Part shown: in pieces, positions 1 to 6,198 of the stretch
Position numbering within the stretch: the first letter of the stretch is position 1
Layout: each line of letters opens with the position of its first letter
Assembly (NCBI GenBank): GCA_003070825.1
Contig: QBLP01000086.1
Span: 1 to 7,119, forward strand
Source of the DNA: Halanaerobium sp.
Lineage (GTDB): Bacteria; Bacillota; Halanaerobiia; Halanaerobiales; Halanaerobiaceae
Reading direction: 5' to 3'
Length of the DNA: 7,119 nt
Translations under genes and position numbers: made by a program
The notes under the pieces: model-generated
Told to the model about the DNA's origin: nothing
Databases searched by the model: none
What the model saw: the letters and a program-made list of their open reading frames with translations, nothing else

Positions 1-612
1 ATTAAAATAGTTATTACTTCATCTGATTTTGAAAATAAATATATTGAGGCTCAAAAAGAATATATTGATGATTATATTATGAAACCAATCAGAAAAAAGG
101 AGCTTTTTTCTTTATTAAATAGGTTAACTGATGAAATTGGGAAAAGCAGGAATAAAGCAAGTAAAAAGAATAAAAAATTAGATCAAGGGGCCCTAGAGTT
201 AGATAAAAAAACAACTGCAGCCTCTGATTTAGGGGATAAAGAAAAGAAATTACTAATAGTAGAAGATAATGCAGATAATAGAATGTTAATTAGGGCTTAT
301 TTAAGTAAATCAGATTATAAGGTTGAAATGGCGGTAAATGGGCTTGAAGGTGTAGAAAAAATTGAAAAAAATAATTATGATCTTGTGCTGATGGACATTC
401 AGATGCCTAAATTGGATGGCTACCAGGCAATTAGAAGAATTAGAGAACTGGAAAAAGCAGATAAAATTAACAGAAATAAAATAATTGCGCTAACGGCTTA
501 TGCACTGGATTCTGATAAAGAAAAAGCTCTTCAGGCTGGTTTTGACGGTCATTTAACTAAACCAATAAAAAAGGAAAAACTTTATAAAATGATAAATGAA
601 TATCTTGATTGA
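1..612 (+). CDS. C-terminal part of a tandem-receiver signalling protein (probable hybrid histidine kinase), 5' partial
   Basis: The reading frame is open from base 1, so the gene begins upstream. The ATG at base 79 lies inside a domain and is not a real start. The first ~35 residues are the end of a REC domain: a strand with the conserved Ser/Thr (VITSS), then the conserved Lys-Pro in DDYIMKPIRKKEL and the last helix. A Lys-rich linker follows (about bases 130-245). A complete second REC domain then runs to the stop: acidic pair in LLIVEDN (E at 262, D at 265), phosphoacceptor Asp in LMDIQMPKLDG (codon 394), Thr in IALTAYA (codon 493) and Lys-Pro in LTKPIKK (codon 559). The MDIQMPxxDG form and tandem RECs are typical of hybrid sensor kinases, where the REC takes phosphate from a kinase His. 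A separate multi-receiver regulator is possible, since the N-terminus is not visible. No DNA-binding or HPt domain follows. The MATE gene begins 16 nt after the stop, suggesting co-transcription. Confidence 0.9.
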   Translation: MKIVITSSDFENKYIEAQKEYIDDYIMKPIRKKELFSLLNRLTDEIGKSRNKASKKNKKLDQGALELDKKTTAASDLGDKEKKLLIVEDNADNRMLIRAYLSKSDYKVEMAVNGLEGVEKIEKNNYDLVLMDIQMPKLDGYQAIRRIRELEKADKINRNKIIALTAYALDSDKEKALQAGFDGHLTKPIKKEKLYKMINEYLD

Positions 613-628
613 ATAATGGAGGGTTAGT

Positions 629-1996
629 ATGGCATTAAAATCAAAATCTGCTCGGATGGGTAATGAACCAATCTTAAAGTTGCTTTTTAAATTATCGGTA
701 CCTGCAATAATTGGAATGATTATTCAGGCAATGTATAATATTGTTGACAGTATTTATGTGGGCCGCCTCAGCACAGATGCTCTTTCGGCTTTATCTATTT
801 CTTTTCCGGTCCAGATGTTTTTAATTGCAATTGGGGTAGGTACCGGTGTGGGAACAAGTTCTTTAATATCCAGACTTTTAGGTAGAGGAGAAAAATGCAG
901 GGCGAATAATGTAGCGGAACATGTCTTTTTTATCGCTATTATTTATGGAATTCTGGGTGGTTTAATTGGTATTTTCTTTTCTGAAAATATTATAAGATTG
1001 TTTACTGATAATTCAGTTTTGATTGATCTTGGTTATCAGTATATAAATATTATTTTAACTGGCTCAATTGCAATTTTTATACCCGCTACTTTTAATTATA
1101 TTCTGCGGGGAGAGGGAAACACATTTTTACCAATGCTGACAATGATTATTGGAGCAGTTTTGAATATGATTATTGATCCTTTTTTAATTTTTGGACTTGG
1201 TCCTTTTCCACAGCTGGGGGTAGCTGGTGCTGCCTATGCAACAGTTTTTTCTCGGATTATAGGTGGAATCTTTATTATTTCTGTCTTATTTAGTGATAAG
1301 AATGAGCTGACTTTAAGACTGGAAGATTTTGAATTCGATTTTCAGATTATTAAAGAAATCTATAATGTAGGTATTCCGGCAATGGCTAATAGACTTCTGT
1401 TTAGTGTTTCAATTGTATTTATTAATTTAATTCTTGGTGCCTTTAATTCGACCGCCATTGCAGTAATGGGTTTGATTTTTAGAATGCAGTCTTTCTTTTT
1501 AATGATGGTTTTTGGTCTGACCCAGGGATATCTGCCGCTGGTAGGATATAATTATGGACATAATAATCCGGAGAGAATGAAAAAGACAATTTTAATTGGA
1601 AGTTCAACTGCTCTTGCCTTTGGTACTTTAGGTTTTATTGTTTTTCAACTTTTTCCAACAGCGATCATTAAATTATTTAACAGTGACCCAAAACTTTTAA
1701 ATATAGGAGTTGAAGCTTTACAGAAGGTTAGTCTTTCCTATTTCTTTATGGTTTTAAATATTATTGGAGTCGCTACATTTCAGGCTGTTGGTAAAGGAAT
1801 GCCCAGTTTTGCTATTACATTTTTAAGACAGGCAATTCTCTTAGTCCCCGGGATGTATATTCTGGGAGAGTTATCCGGCCTTGATGCCACCTGGTTTGCT
1901 TTTCCGATGGCTGAATCAATTTCGTTTGTGATTCTTGCAATCTGGCTGAGTTATGTTATTAAAAAGTCAGTAGCCGAAATGAGAGAAACTTTGTAA
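629..1996 (+). CDS. MATE-family efflux transporter (Na+/H+-coupled multidrug antiporter type)
   Basis: The product has 455 residues, the usual length for a 12-helix MATE antiporter of the inner membrane. These pumps export organic cations or drugs in exchange for Na+ or H+. The start is an ATG with GGAGGG at 618-623, 5 nt upstream. Family marks are visible in order: an N-terminal helix with SVPAIIGMIIQAMYNIVD (residues 23-40); the GVGTGVGTSSLISRLLGRG stretch (69-87); RGEGN followed by NMIIDP (160-164, 179-184), the classic end of the first half; GVAGAAYAT (197-205); and QGYLPLVGYNYG (299-310) in the second half. The helices are evenly spread across two similar six-helix halves, with a charged break near residues 222-245. 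No frameshift or truncation is seen. The gene follows the REC-domain gene by 16 nt. A link between that signalling protein and pump expression or activity is inference only. The substrate cannot be predicted. Confidence 0.93.
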   Translation: MALKSKSARMGNEPILKLLFKLSVPAIIGMIIQAMYNIVDSIYVGRLSTDALSALSISFPVQMFLIAIGVGTGVGTSSLISRLLGRGEKCRANNVAEHVFFIAIIYGILGGLIGIFFSENIIRLFTDNSVLIDLGYQYINIILTGSIAIFIPATFNYILRGEGNTFLPMLTMIIGAVLNMIIDPFLIFGLGPFPQLGVAGAAYATVFSRIIGGIFIISVLFSDKNELTLRLEDFEFDFQIIKEIYNVGIPAMANRLLFSVSIVFINLILGAFNSTAIAVMGLIFRMQSFFLMMVFGLTQGYLPLVGYNYGHNNPERMKKTILIGSSTALAFGTLGFIVFQLFPTAIIKLFNSDPKLLNIGVEALQKVSLSYFFMVLNIIGVATFQAVGKGMPSFAITFLRQAILLVPGMYILGELSGLDATWFAFPMAESISFVILAIWLSYVIKKSVAEMRETL

Positions 1997-2079
1997 TTAT
2001 TATAGACTGTTGTCTGTAATTGAAAGTATTAAATTAGTAAACAAATATGGTTTATTCAGATAGATTGAGAGATATTTAT

Positions 2080-2086
2080 GGAGGGG
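2080..2086 (+). promoter_or_regulatory. Strong Shine-Dalgarno site that sets the ABC ATPase start at GTG 2092
   Basis: GGAGGGG lies 5 nt before the GTG at 2092 (7 nt if measured from the GGAGG core). The earlier in-frame ATG at 2047 has no purine-rich SD at a suitable distance. The 15 residues it would add (MVYSDRLRDIYGGDF) do not look like part of an ABC ATPase. The GTG is therefore the better start. Confidence 0.8.
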
Positions 2087-2091
2087 ATTTT

Positions 2092-3012
2092 GTGACGACT
2101 GCAATTAAAATTAGAGATATTAATAAGACATATGGAGAATTACAGGCTTTAGATGATGTGAATTTAGATATTAAAAAGGGTGAATTTTTTGGGCTTTTGG
2201 GTCCCAATGGGGCCGGTAAAAGTACTCTGATTGGAATTCTGGGAGGGCTGGTAAAAAAAGATTCGGGTAATGTGACAGTTTTAGGTAAGGATATTATTAA
2301 AAATTACAGGGAAACTAAAAAATCTCTGGGAATTGTTCCCCAGGAGATAACCTTTGATCCCTATTTTACTGTGCGAGAAACTTTAGAGATTCATTCTGGT
2401 TATTTTGGCATTAAAGATAATGATCAAAAAATAGATGAACTGCTCAATGCTTTAAGTTTATCAGATAAAGCAGAGATTGGTCCGCGGCAGCTATCAGGTG
2501 GAATGAAGCGGAGGCTTTTGATTGCCAAAGCTCTTGTTCATGATCCGGAGATTATTGTTTTAGATGAGCCAACGGCGGGAGTGGATGTTGAGCTGCGCAA
2601 TAGCCTCTGGGAATATGTAATTAATCTTAATAATCAGGGCAAAACAATTATTTTAACGACTCATTATTTGGAAGAAGCGGAGGCCTTATGTGATCGAATT
2701 GCTATTATGAACAAGGGAAAAATAGTTAAGGTTGACACAAAAGAGAATCTGATTAACTCCATTGATAAAAAGCTGATCAAAATTCAATTTGCTGATTCAG
2801 TCCAGGGATTGGAAGATGAACTGCAGGAAATTAATTTTGATTTAAATAAGGATAAAAGAGAGATTGAAATTGAAACTGCCAAACAGGATTTAGATAAGAT
2901 TCTGAAAAAAATAAATAGGTTAAATTTAGATATTGTTGATATGAATATTGAAAGTGCTAAATTAGAAGATGTCTTTATTAAGCTTACCAGCTTAGGAGGT
3001 GATGACAATTAA
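2092..3012 (+). CDS. ABC transporter ATP-binding protein (ABC-2 export type)
   Basis: This is the cytoplasmic nucleotide-binding subunit of an ABC-2 exporter, 306 residues from GTG 2092. All ATPase motifs are intact: Walker A GPNGAGKST (37-45), Q-loop IVPQE with Q84, signature LSGGM (134-138), Walker B IIVLDEP with catalytic Glu159, D-loop AGVD (162-165) and switch His191 in TTHYLEEAE. LSGGMKRRLLIAKAL and the early AGVDVELR resemble the YadG/CcmA/NodI-like group that pairs with small ABC-2 permeases. After residue ~215 comes a ~90-residue C-terminal extension ending in the family-typical LEDVFIKLTS (291-300). The last 11 bases overlap the permease gene, which points to translational coupling and a single complex. 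An in-frame ATG at 2047 would give 321 residues but lacks an SD. The 95 nt after the MATE gene could hold a promoter, but I see none that is convincing. The exported substrate is unknown. Confidence 0.93.
   Translation: MTTAIKIRDINKTYGELQALDDVNLDIKKGEFFGLLGPNGAGKSTLIGILGGLVKKDSGNVTVLGKDIIKNYRETKKSLGIVPQEITFDPYFTVRETLEIHSGYFGIKDNDQKIDELLNALSLSDKAEIGPRQLSGGMKRRLLIAKALVHDPEIIVLDEPTAGVDVELRNSLWEYVINLNNQGKTIILTTHYLEEAEALCDRIAIMNKGKIVKVDTKENLINSIDKKLIKIQFADSVQGLEDELQEINFDLNKDKREIEIETAKQDLDKILKKINRLNLDIVDMNIESAKLEDVFIKLTSLGGDDN
2994..2999 (+). promoter_or_regulatory. Perfect Shine-Dalgarno inside the ATPase gene, serving the permease
   Basis: AGGAGG lies within the last codons of the ATPase gene. 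It continues as AGGAGGTGAT, a very close complement to the 3' end of bacterial 16S rRNA. It is only 2 nt from the ATG at 3002 and overlaps the GTG at 2999, so neither is ideally spaced. An in-frame ATT at 3008 sits 8 nt away, the same spacing as for the lactonase gene at 6199. Confidence 0.8.
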
Positions 3013-3769
3013 TTCTATTACCTTTTTAAGTTTGGTTAGAAGAGAGGTTGCTAGATTTACCAAAGTCGCTATTCAGACTATCTTTGCCCCTTTAATTTCC
3101 ACCGGTCTTTATTTAATAATCTTTTCCTATTCTTTTCAGAATCGGGAAGTTGCAGGATATGGAGTTCCCTATATTAGTTTTATTGTTCCGGGTTTAATTA
3201 TGATGAGCTTAATTCAGAATTCATTTGCCAATACATCTTCTTCCTTAATTGGAGCTAAATATAATGGGATTATCATTGATTTTCTGCTGGCCCCATTTTC
3301 CTATATTGAATTGAGTCTGGGTTTTATGATTGGGGGAATGGTTAGAGGTTTGCTGGTTGCTACTGTAACTTATCTAGTTTCAATTTATTTTTACGGAGGA
3401 GCAATTGCACATCCGTTTTTAGCTCTATTTTTTGCTATTTTAGTTTCTTCGATATTTTCCCTCTTTGGGATTATTGCTGGCCTCTGGGCGGAAAAGTTTG
3501 ATCATGTTTCGATTTTTTCTAATTTCTTTATCACCCCCCTGACTTTTTTAAGTGGAGTTTTTTATTCAGTCAAGGGTCTGCCTGGAATCTGGAGTGAAGT
3601 TTCTCTATTTAATCCGGTATTTTATATGGTGGATGCAGTTCGCTTTGCTTTTATCGGACAATCGGATATGTCTCCTTACTTTTCAGCGCTGGTCATTTCC
3701 AGTCTGGCGGTATTTTTACTTGTTATAGTTACCTATCTCTTCAAAATAGGATATAAGGTTAAAAGTTAA
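3002..3769 (+). CDS. ABC-2 type transporter permease
   Basis: This is the integral membrane subunit partnering the upstream ATPase. It has 255 residues from ATG 3002, the normal size for a six-helix ABC-2 permease (YadH/NodJ-like). Hydrophobic segments fall at about 25-43, 57-75, 100-130, 137-162, 170-192 and 225-247. Family marks are an N-terminal amphipathic LVRREVARF; PYISFIVPGLIMMS (56-69); the conserved RGLLVATVTYLVS helix (115-127); a TPLTFLSGVFYSV segment (168-180); and LFNPVFYMVDAVRFAFIG (202-219) before the last helix. It ends in a typical short basic tail, GYKVKS, so it looks complete. It overlaps the ATPase gene by 11 nt in another frame. The start is uncertain: GTG 2999 and ATG 3002 are too close to the SD, and ATT 3008 would be best spaced. 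The choice changes only the first few residues. The substrate is unknown. Confidence 0.9.
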   Translation: MTINSITFLSLVRREVARFTKVAIQTIFAPLISTGLYLIIFSYSFQNREVAGYGVPYISFIVPGLIMMSLIQNSFANTSSSLIGAKYNGIIIDFLLAPFSYIELSLGFMIGGMVRGLLVATVTYLVSIYFYGGAIAHPFLALFFAILVSSIFSLFGIIAGLWAEKFDHVSIFSNFFITPLTFLSGVFYSVKGLPGIWSEVSLFNPVFYMVDAVRFAFIGQSDMSPYFSALVISSLAVFLLVIVTYLFKIGYKVKS

Positions 3770-3870
3770 CTGCTAAAGAACTGCCGGAAGAATTTGTTGA
3801 TTTTGCTGAACAGGAATTCAAAAAAATCAATGAGGCCTATGAGAAAATAAAAGAAGAAAAGGGTGCTTAA
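3763..3870 (+). pseudogene. Remnant of a DnaJ-domain (DjlA/TerB-DnaJ-like) gene, C-terminal end only
   Basis: A 35-codon open stretch starts after an in-frame TAA at 3760, overlaps the last bases of the permease gene and ends at TAA 3868. It contains no ATG, GTG or TTG in frame, so it cannot be a normal gene. From about base 3769 it reads TAKELPEEF, then FKKINEAYEKIKEEKG. This matches the end of a J-domain: the segment after the HPDK motif in DjlA-like proteins (commonly HPDKL.AKGLP..), then the final helices with the hallmark F..IN.AYE.I pattern. The HPD loop and everything before it are missing, replaced by the intact permease gene. J-domain proteins stimulate the Hsp70 chaperone DnaK, but this fragment cannot. 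I infer that a deletion or rearrangement removed the rest of the gene. The J-domain reading rests on recalled family pattern, not a search. Confidence 0.7.
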
Positions 3871-3891
3871 ATTAAATTTGGGAGGCAAAAA

Positions 3892-4845
3892 ATGAAGATT
3901 GTAATGATAGAGCCAATTAATATTTCAATGATGAAGATTGAAGAGTGCAGGCAGAGAATGGAAGCTGAGGGACATGAGCTAATTGCTTATTCCACGCGGG
4001 CAGAAGATGATCAGGAAATGATTAAAAGAATTAAAAATGCGGATATTTTAATTATTGCCAATCAGCCCTTACCGTCAGAGGTTATCAGGGCTGCAGAAAA
4101 TTTAAAGATGATTTCAGTTGCTTTTACCGGTTTTGATCACATAGCAATGGATGCCTGCAGGGAAAATGATATTTTAGTTTCCAATTCTTCCGGTTATGCC
4201 AATCAGGCGGTAGCAGAACTTGCCTTTGGACTGACCATTGATTTAATGCGCAAGATTAAGGATTCCGATCAGGCTGTGAGGGCTGGTAAAACAAGAGCCG
4301 GGCTAATTGGTAATGAACTGGCAGGCAAAAATTTTGGTATAATTGGTTTTGGTTCAATTGGCCAGAAAACTGCCCGGATTGCCGCTGCCTTCGGCTGTAA
4401 TATTCTGGTTGATGACCATAAAAAACATCAGCTGGGTGAGGAGCTGGGAGTGGAATATCTACCGATTTCTGAGCTGATGCAGAAGAGTGATATTATAAGT
4501 CTCCATGTACCACTTAAAGATTCAACTGTAGATTTAATAAGTGCAGACGAGATTGGACTAATGAAAAAGGATGCAATTTTGATTAACACAGCCCGCGGTC
4601 CGGTTGTAAACAGTGAAGCGCTGGCTGAAGCTTTAAATAAAGAAAAGATTGCTGGAGCAGGTATTGATGTTTTTGAGATGGAGCCTCCAATTCCATCAGA
4701 TCACCCACTTTTAAATGCTAAAAATACTATTTTAACTCCTCATACAGCTTTTGCGACCGAAGAAGCCTTCATTAAGCGGGCGGAAATTGTCTTTAATAAT
4801 ATTGAAGCCTGGCTTAAAGAAGAGCCTCAGAATGTGGTAAGTTAG
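3892..4845 (+). CDS. D-isomer-specific 2-hydroxyacid dehydrogenase, NAD-dependent type
   Basis: This is a soluble oxidoreductase interconverting a 2-hydroxy acid and its 2-keto acid with NAD(P)(H). Its 317 residues are normal for the SerA/hydroxypyruvate reductase/D-lactate dehydrogenase superfamily. The substrate-binding half runs over residues 1-100 plus the C-terminal ~30, with FTGFDHIAMDACRENDI (78-94) in place of the usual G.D.ID segment. The inserted nucleotide-binding half has GFGSIG (152-157) and acidic residues after the second strand (D174/D175), which favour NAD over NADP. The catalytic triad is intact: Arg235 in INTARGPV, Glu264 in FEMEPP and His284 in TPHTAF. There is no ACT or other extra domain, so a biosynthetic SerA with serine feedback is less likely. 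The start is ATG 3892 with GGGAGG at 3880-3885, 6 nt upstream. The next gene begins 57 nt downstream. Glycerate/hydroxypyruvate, glyoxylate or a sugar-derived 2-keto acid are possible substrates, and the sequence does not choose among them. Confidence 0.92.
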   Translation: MKIVMIEPINISMMKIEECRQRMEAEGHELIAYSTRAEDDQEMIKRIKNADILIIANQPLPSEVIRAAENLKMISVAFTGFDHIAMDACRENDILVSNSSGYANQAVAELAFGLTIDLMRKIKDSDQAVRAGKTRAGLIGNELAGKNFGIIGFGSIGQKTARIAAAFGCNILVDDHKKHQLGEELGVEYLPISELMQKSDIISLHVPLKDSTVDLISADEIGLMKKDAILINTARGPVVNSEALAEALNKEKIAGAGIDVFEMEPPIPSDHPLLNAKNTILTPHTAFATEEAFIKRAEIVFNNIEAWLKEEPQNVVS

Positions 4846-4902
4846 AAAAACTAAGTCAGCTAAAATTGAAATAAATAATTTTTAAAGAGGTGATGATAAT
4901 TT

Positions 4903-6183
4903 ATGAGTTTAAAAGATAAAGCCAGAAAATTATTATCTGAATTTAGAGGAGATAATTATGCTTTAGGAATAGGCATTCTAAATGAAATTGGTGATTATGC
5001 TAAAGATTATGGTAAAAGTGTGTTATTAATTTCCAACGATACTTATCTTGATTCAGCGGTAAGGCCAATTAAAAAATCACTTAAACAGAATAAATTAAAG
5101 CTGGCAGGAAATAGAGTTTTTCGCGGAGCAGATCCAAATGCACCTCGAGAGGATGTTTATCGACTGGCAGGATATATTAATATTTTTGAGCCCGATAGTA
5201 TAATAGTTGTTGGTGGTGGCAGCACCATTGATGCTCTTAAAGCAGCCAATGTACTGGCCTCTCTCGGACACTACAGTCCGGAGATCGATACTTATTTTGG
5301 GACCGGAATGGTAACTGAGGCCTTAAAACACAGCAAAAATCATCTAATACCAACTATTGCTGTGCAGACTGCTTCCAGCTCCGGTGCCCATCTGACTAAA
5401 TATTCTAATGTGACTGATCTGGTTAGCGGCCAGAAGAAATTAATTGTTGATGATGCGATTATACCTCATAAATCTATTTTTGATTATCAAATAAGTGAGA
5501 CGATGCCTTTAGATGTCACAGTTGATGGTGCTTTTGATGGTCTGGCCCACTGTCTGGAAGTTTTTTATGGTATTGATCAGGATCATTATGATTTAGAAAA
5601 AGATATTGCCTCAACAGCAGTAGAATTGATAGTTGAAAATACGCCAAAATTAATAAGTGACTTAAAAGATACTAAAGCCAGGGAAGCACTTGGACTGGCT
5701 ACAGATTTAGGTGCTTATTCGATTATGGTTGGTGGGACTAACGGCGGTCACCTAACAAGTTTTTCCCTTGTTGATGTCAGCAGTCATGGTCGGGCCTGTG
5801 GAATAATGAATATCTATTATACAGTCTTTTTTGCTCCAGCTATAGAATCTCAGTTACAGGTTATTGGAGATATCTTTAAAAGAAATGGATATTTAAAAAG
5901 AGAAATTGATAATCTCAAGGGGAGAGAATTGGGAGAGGCAGTAGCGGCAGGAATGATTAATTTTGCCAGAGATATTAATTTCCCGACAAAACTTTCGGAA
6001 TTAGATGGGTTTACTGATCGACATATCGAAAGAGCCTTAAAAGCTGCTAAAGATCCCCAGCTGGAGATGAAATTAAAAAATATGCCGATCCCACTTGATG
6101 CCTCAATGGTAGATGAATATATGGCTCCAATACTGGAAGCTGCGAAAACTGGTGATTTATCTTTAATCAAAAATATGGAATAA
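4903..6183 (+). CDS. Iron-containing (group III) alcohol dehydrogenase family protein
   Basis: The 426-residue product belongs to the Fe-ADH/dehydroquinate synthase-like superfamily, which reduces aldehydes or ketones, or oxidises alcohols, with NAD(P)(H). The N-terminal dinucleotide-binding half carries DSIIVVGGGSTIDALKAAN (98-116), the family's GGGS..D..K signature. TASSSGAHLTKYSNVTD (156-172) and the Lys-rich lead into AIIPHKSIFD (185-194) follow in the expected order. The metal site in the helical half is recognisable: D212 and H216 in FDGLAHCLE, then H283 in GGHLTSF and H295 in SSHGRACG. These give the Asp plus three His that hold a divalent metal, usually Fe2+. The last two His are 12 residues apart, closer than the 14 I recall for FucO, so this is a divergent subfamily. 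The start is ATG 4903. The SD (AAAGAGGTGAT, 4884-4894) ends its GAGG core 12 nt upstream, rather far, but an in-frame stop lies just before, so no earlier start exists. The lactonase gene follows 15 nt after the stop, so the two are probably co-expressed. Confidence 0.88.
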   Translation: MSLKDKARKLLSEFRGDNYALGIGILNEIGDYAKDYGKSVLLISNDTYLDSAVRPIKKSLKQNKLKLAGNRVFRGADPNAPREDVYRLAGYINIFEPDSIIVVGGGSTIDALKAANVLASLGHYSPEIDTYFGTGMVTEALKHSKNHLIPTIAVQTASSSGAHLTKYSNVTDLVSGQKKLIVDDAIIPHKSIFDYQISETMPLDVTVDGAFDGLAHCLEVFYGIDQDHYDLEKDIASTAVELIVENTPKLISDLKDTKAREALGLATDLGAYSIMVGGTNGGHLTSFSLVDVSSHGRACGIMNIYYTVFFAPAIESQLQVIGDIFKRNGYLKREIDNLKGRELGEAVAAGMINFARDINFPTKLSELDGFTDRHIERALKAAKDPQLEMKLKNMPIPLDASMVDEYMAPILEAAKTGDLSLIKNME

Positions 6184-6184
6184 T

Positions 6185-6193
6185 AAAAGGTGA
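6185..6193 (+). promoter_or_regulatory. Shine-Dalgarno site that sets the lactonase start at ATG 6199
   Basis: AAAAGGTGA lies directly after the dehydrogenase stop codon. The GTG at 6190, which would extend the protein by three residues, is made of SD bases and has nothing behind it. ATG 6199 is 8 nt from the AGG core and is the better start. Confidence 0.75.
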
Positions 6194-6198
6194 GTTTA

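Noticed and set aside
79..612. Reading the signalling gene as a free-standing 177-residue regulator starting at ATG 79
   Set aside because: The frame is open to base 1, and the upstream codons encode the conserved VITSS strand and helix of the first REC domain, so the ATG is internal. No SD precedes it.
2004..2015. AGACTGTTGTCT inverted repeat after the MATE gene, as a possible terminator or operator
   Set aside because: The stem has only 4 base pairs and no T-run follows. This is within chance expectation for AT-rich intergenic DNA.
2020..2048. Possible promoter for the ABC exporter (TTGAAA at 2020-2025)
   Set aside because: The -35-like hexamer is good, but at 16-18 nt spacing the -10 candidates (for example AAATAT) match the consensus at only about three positions. 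This is not enough in such AT-rich sequence.
2784..3008. Minus-strand open frame of 74 codons
   Set aside because: It lies wholly inside the ABC ATPase gene. Its Ser/Ile/Leu-rich, low-complexity product is what antisense of an AT-rich gene gives.
3758..3870. Frameshift fusion of the permease to the J-domain tail (programmed or by sequencing error)
   Set aside because: The permease already ends with a family-typical short basic tail. No good slippery heptamer in the right phase precedes its stop, and ABC-2 permeases with J-domain tails are not known to me.
4846..4902. Promoter or terminator between the dehydrogenase and the Fe-ADH gene
   Set aside because: The 57-nt gap has a TTGAAA (4866-4871) but no -10 at suitable spacing, and no hairpin. 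Only the SD is supported.
5850..6170. Minus-strand open frame of 106 codons
   Set aside because: It is antisense to the intact Fe-ADH gene, with no recognisable domain and no independent support.
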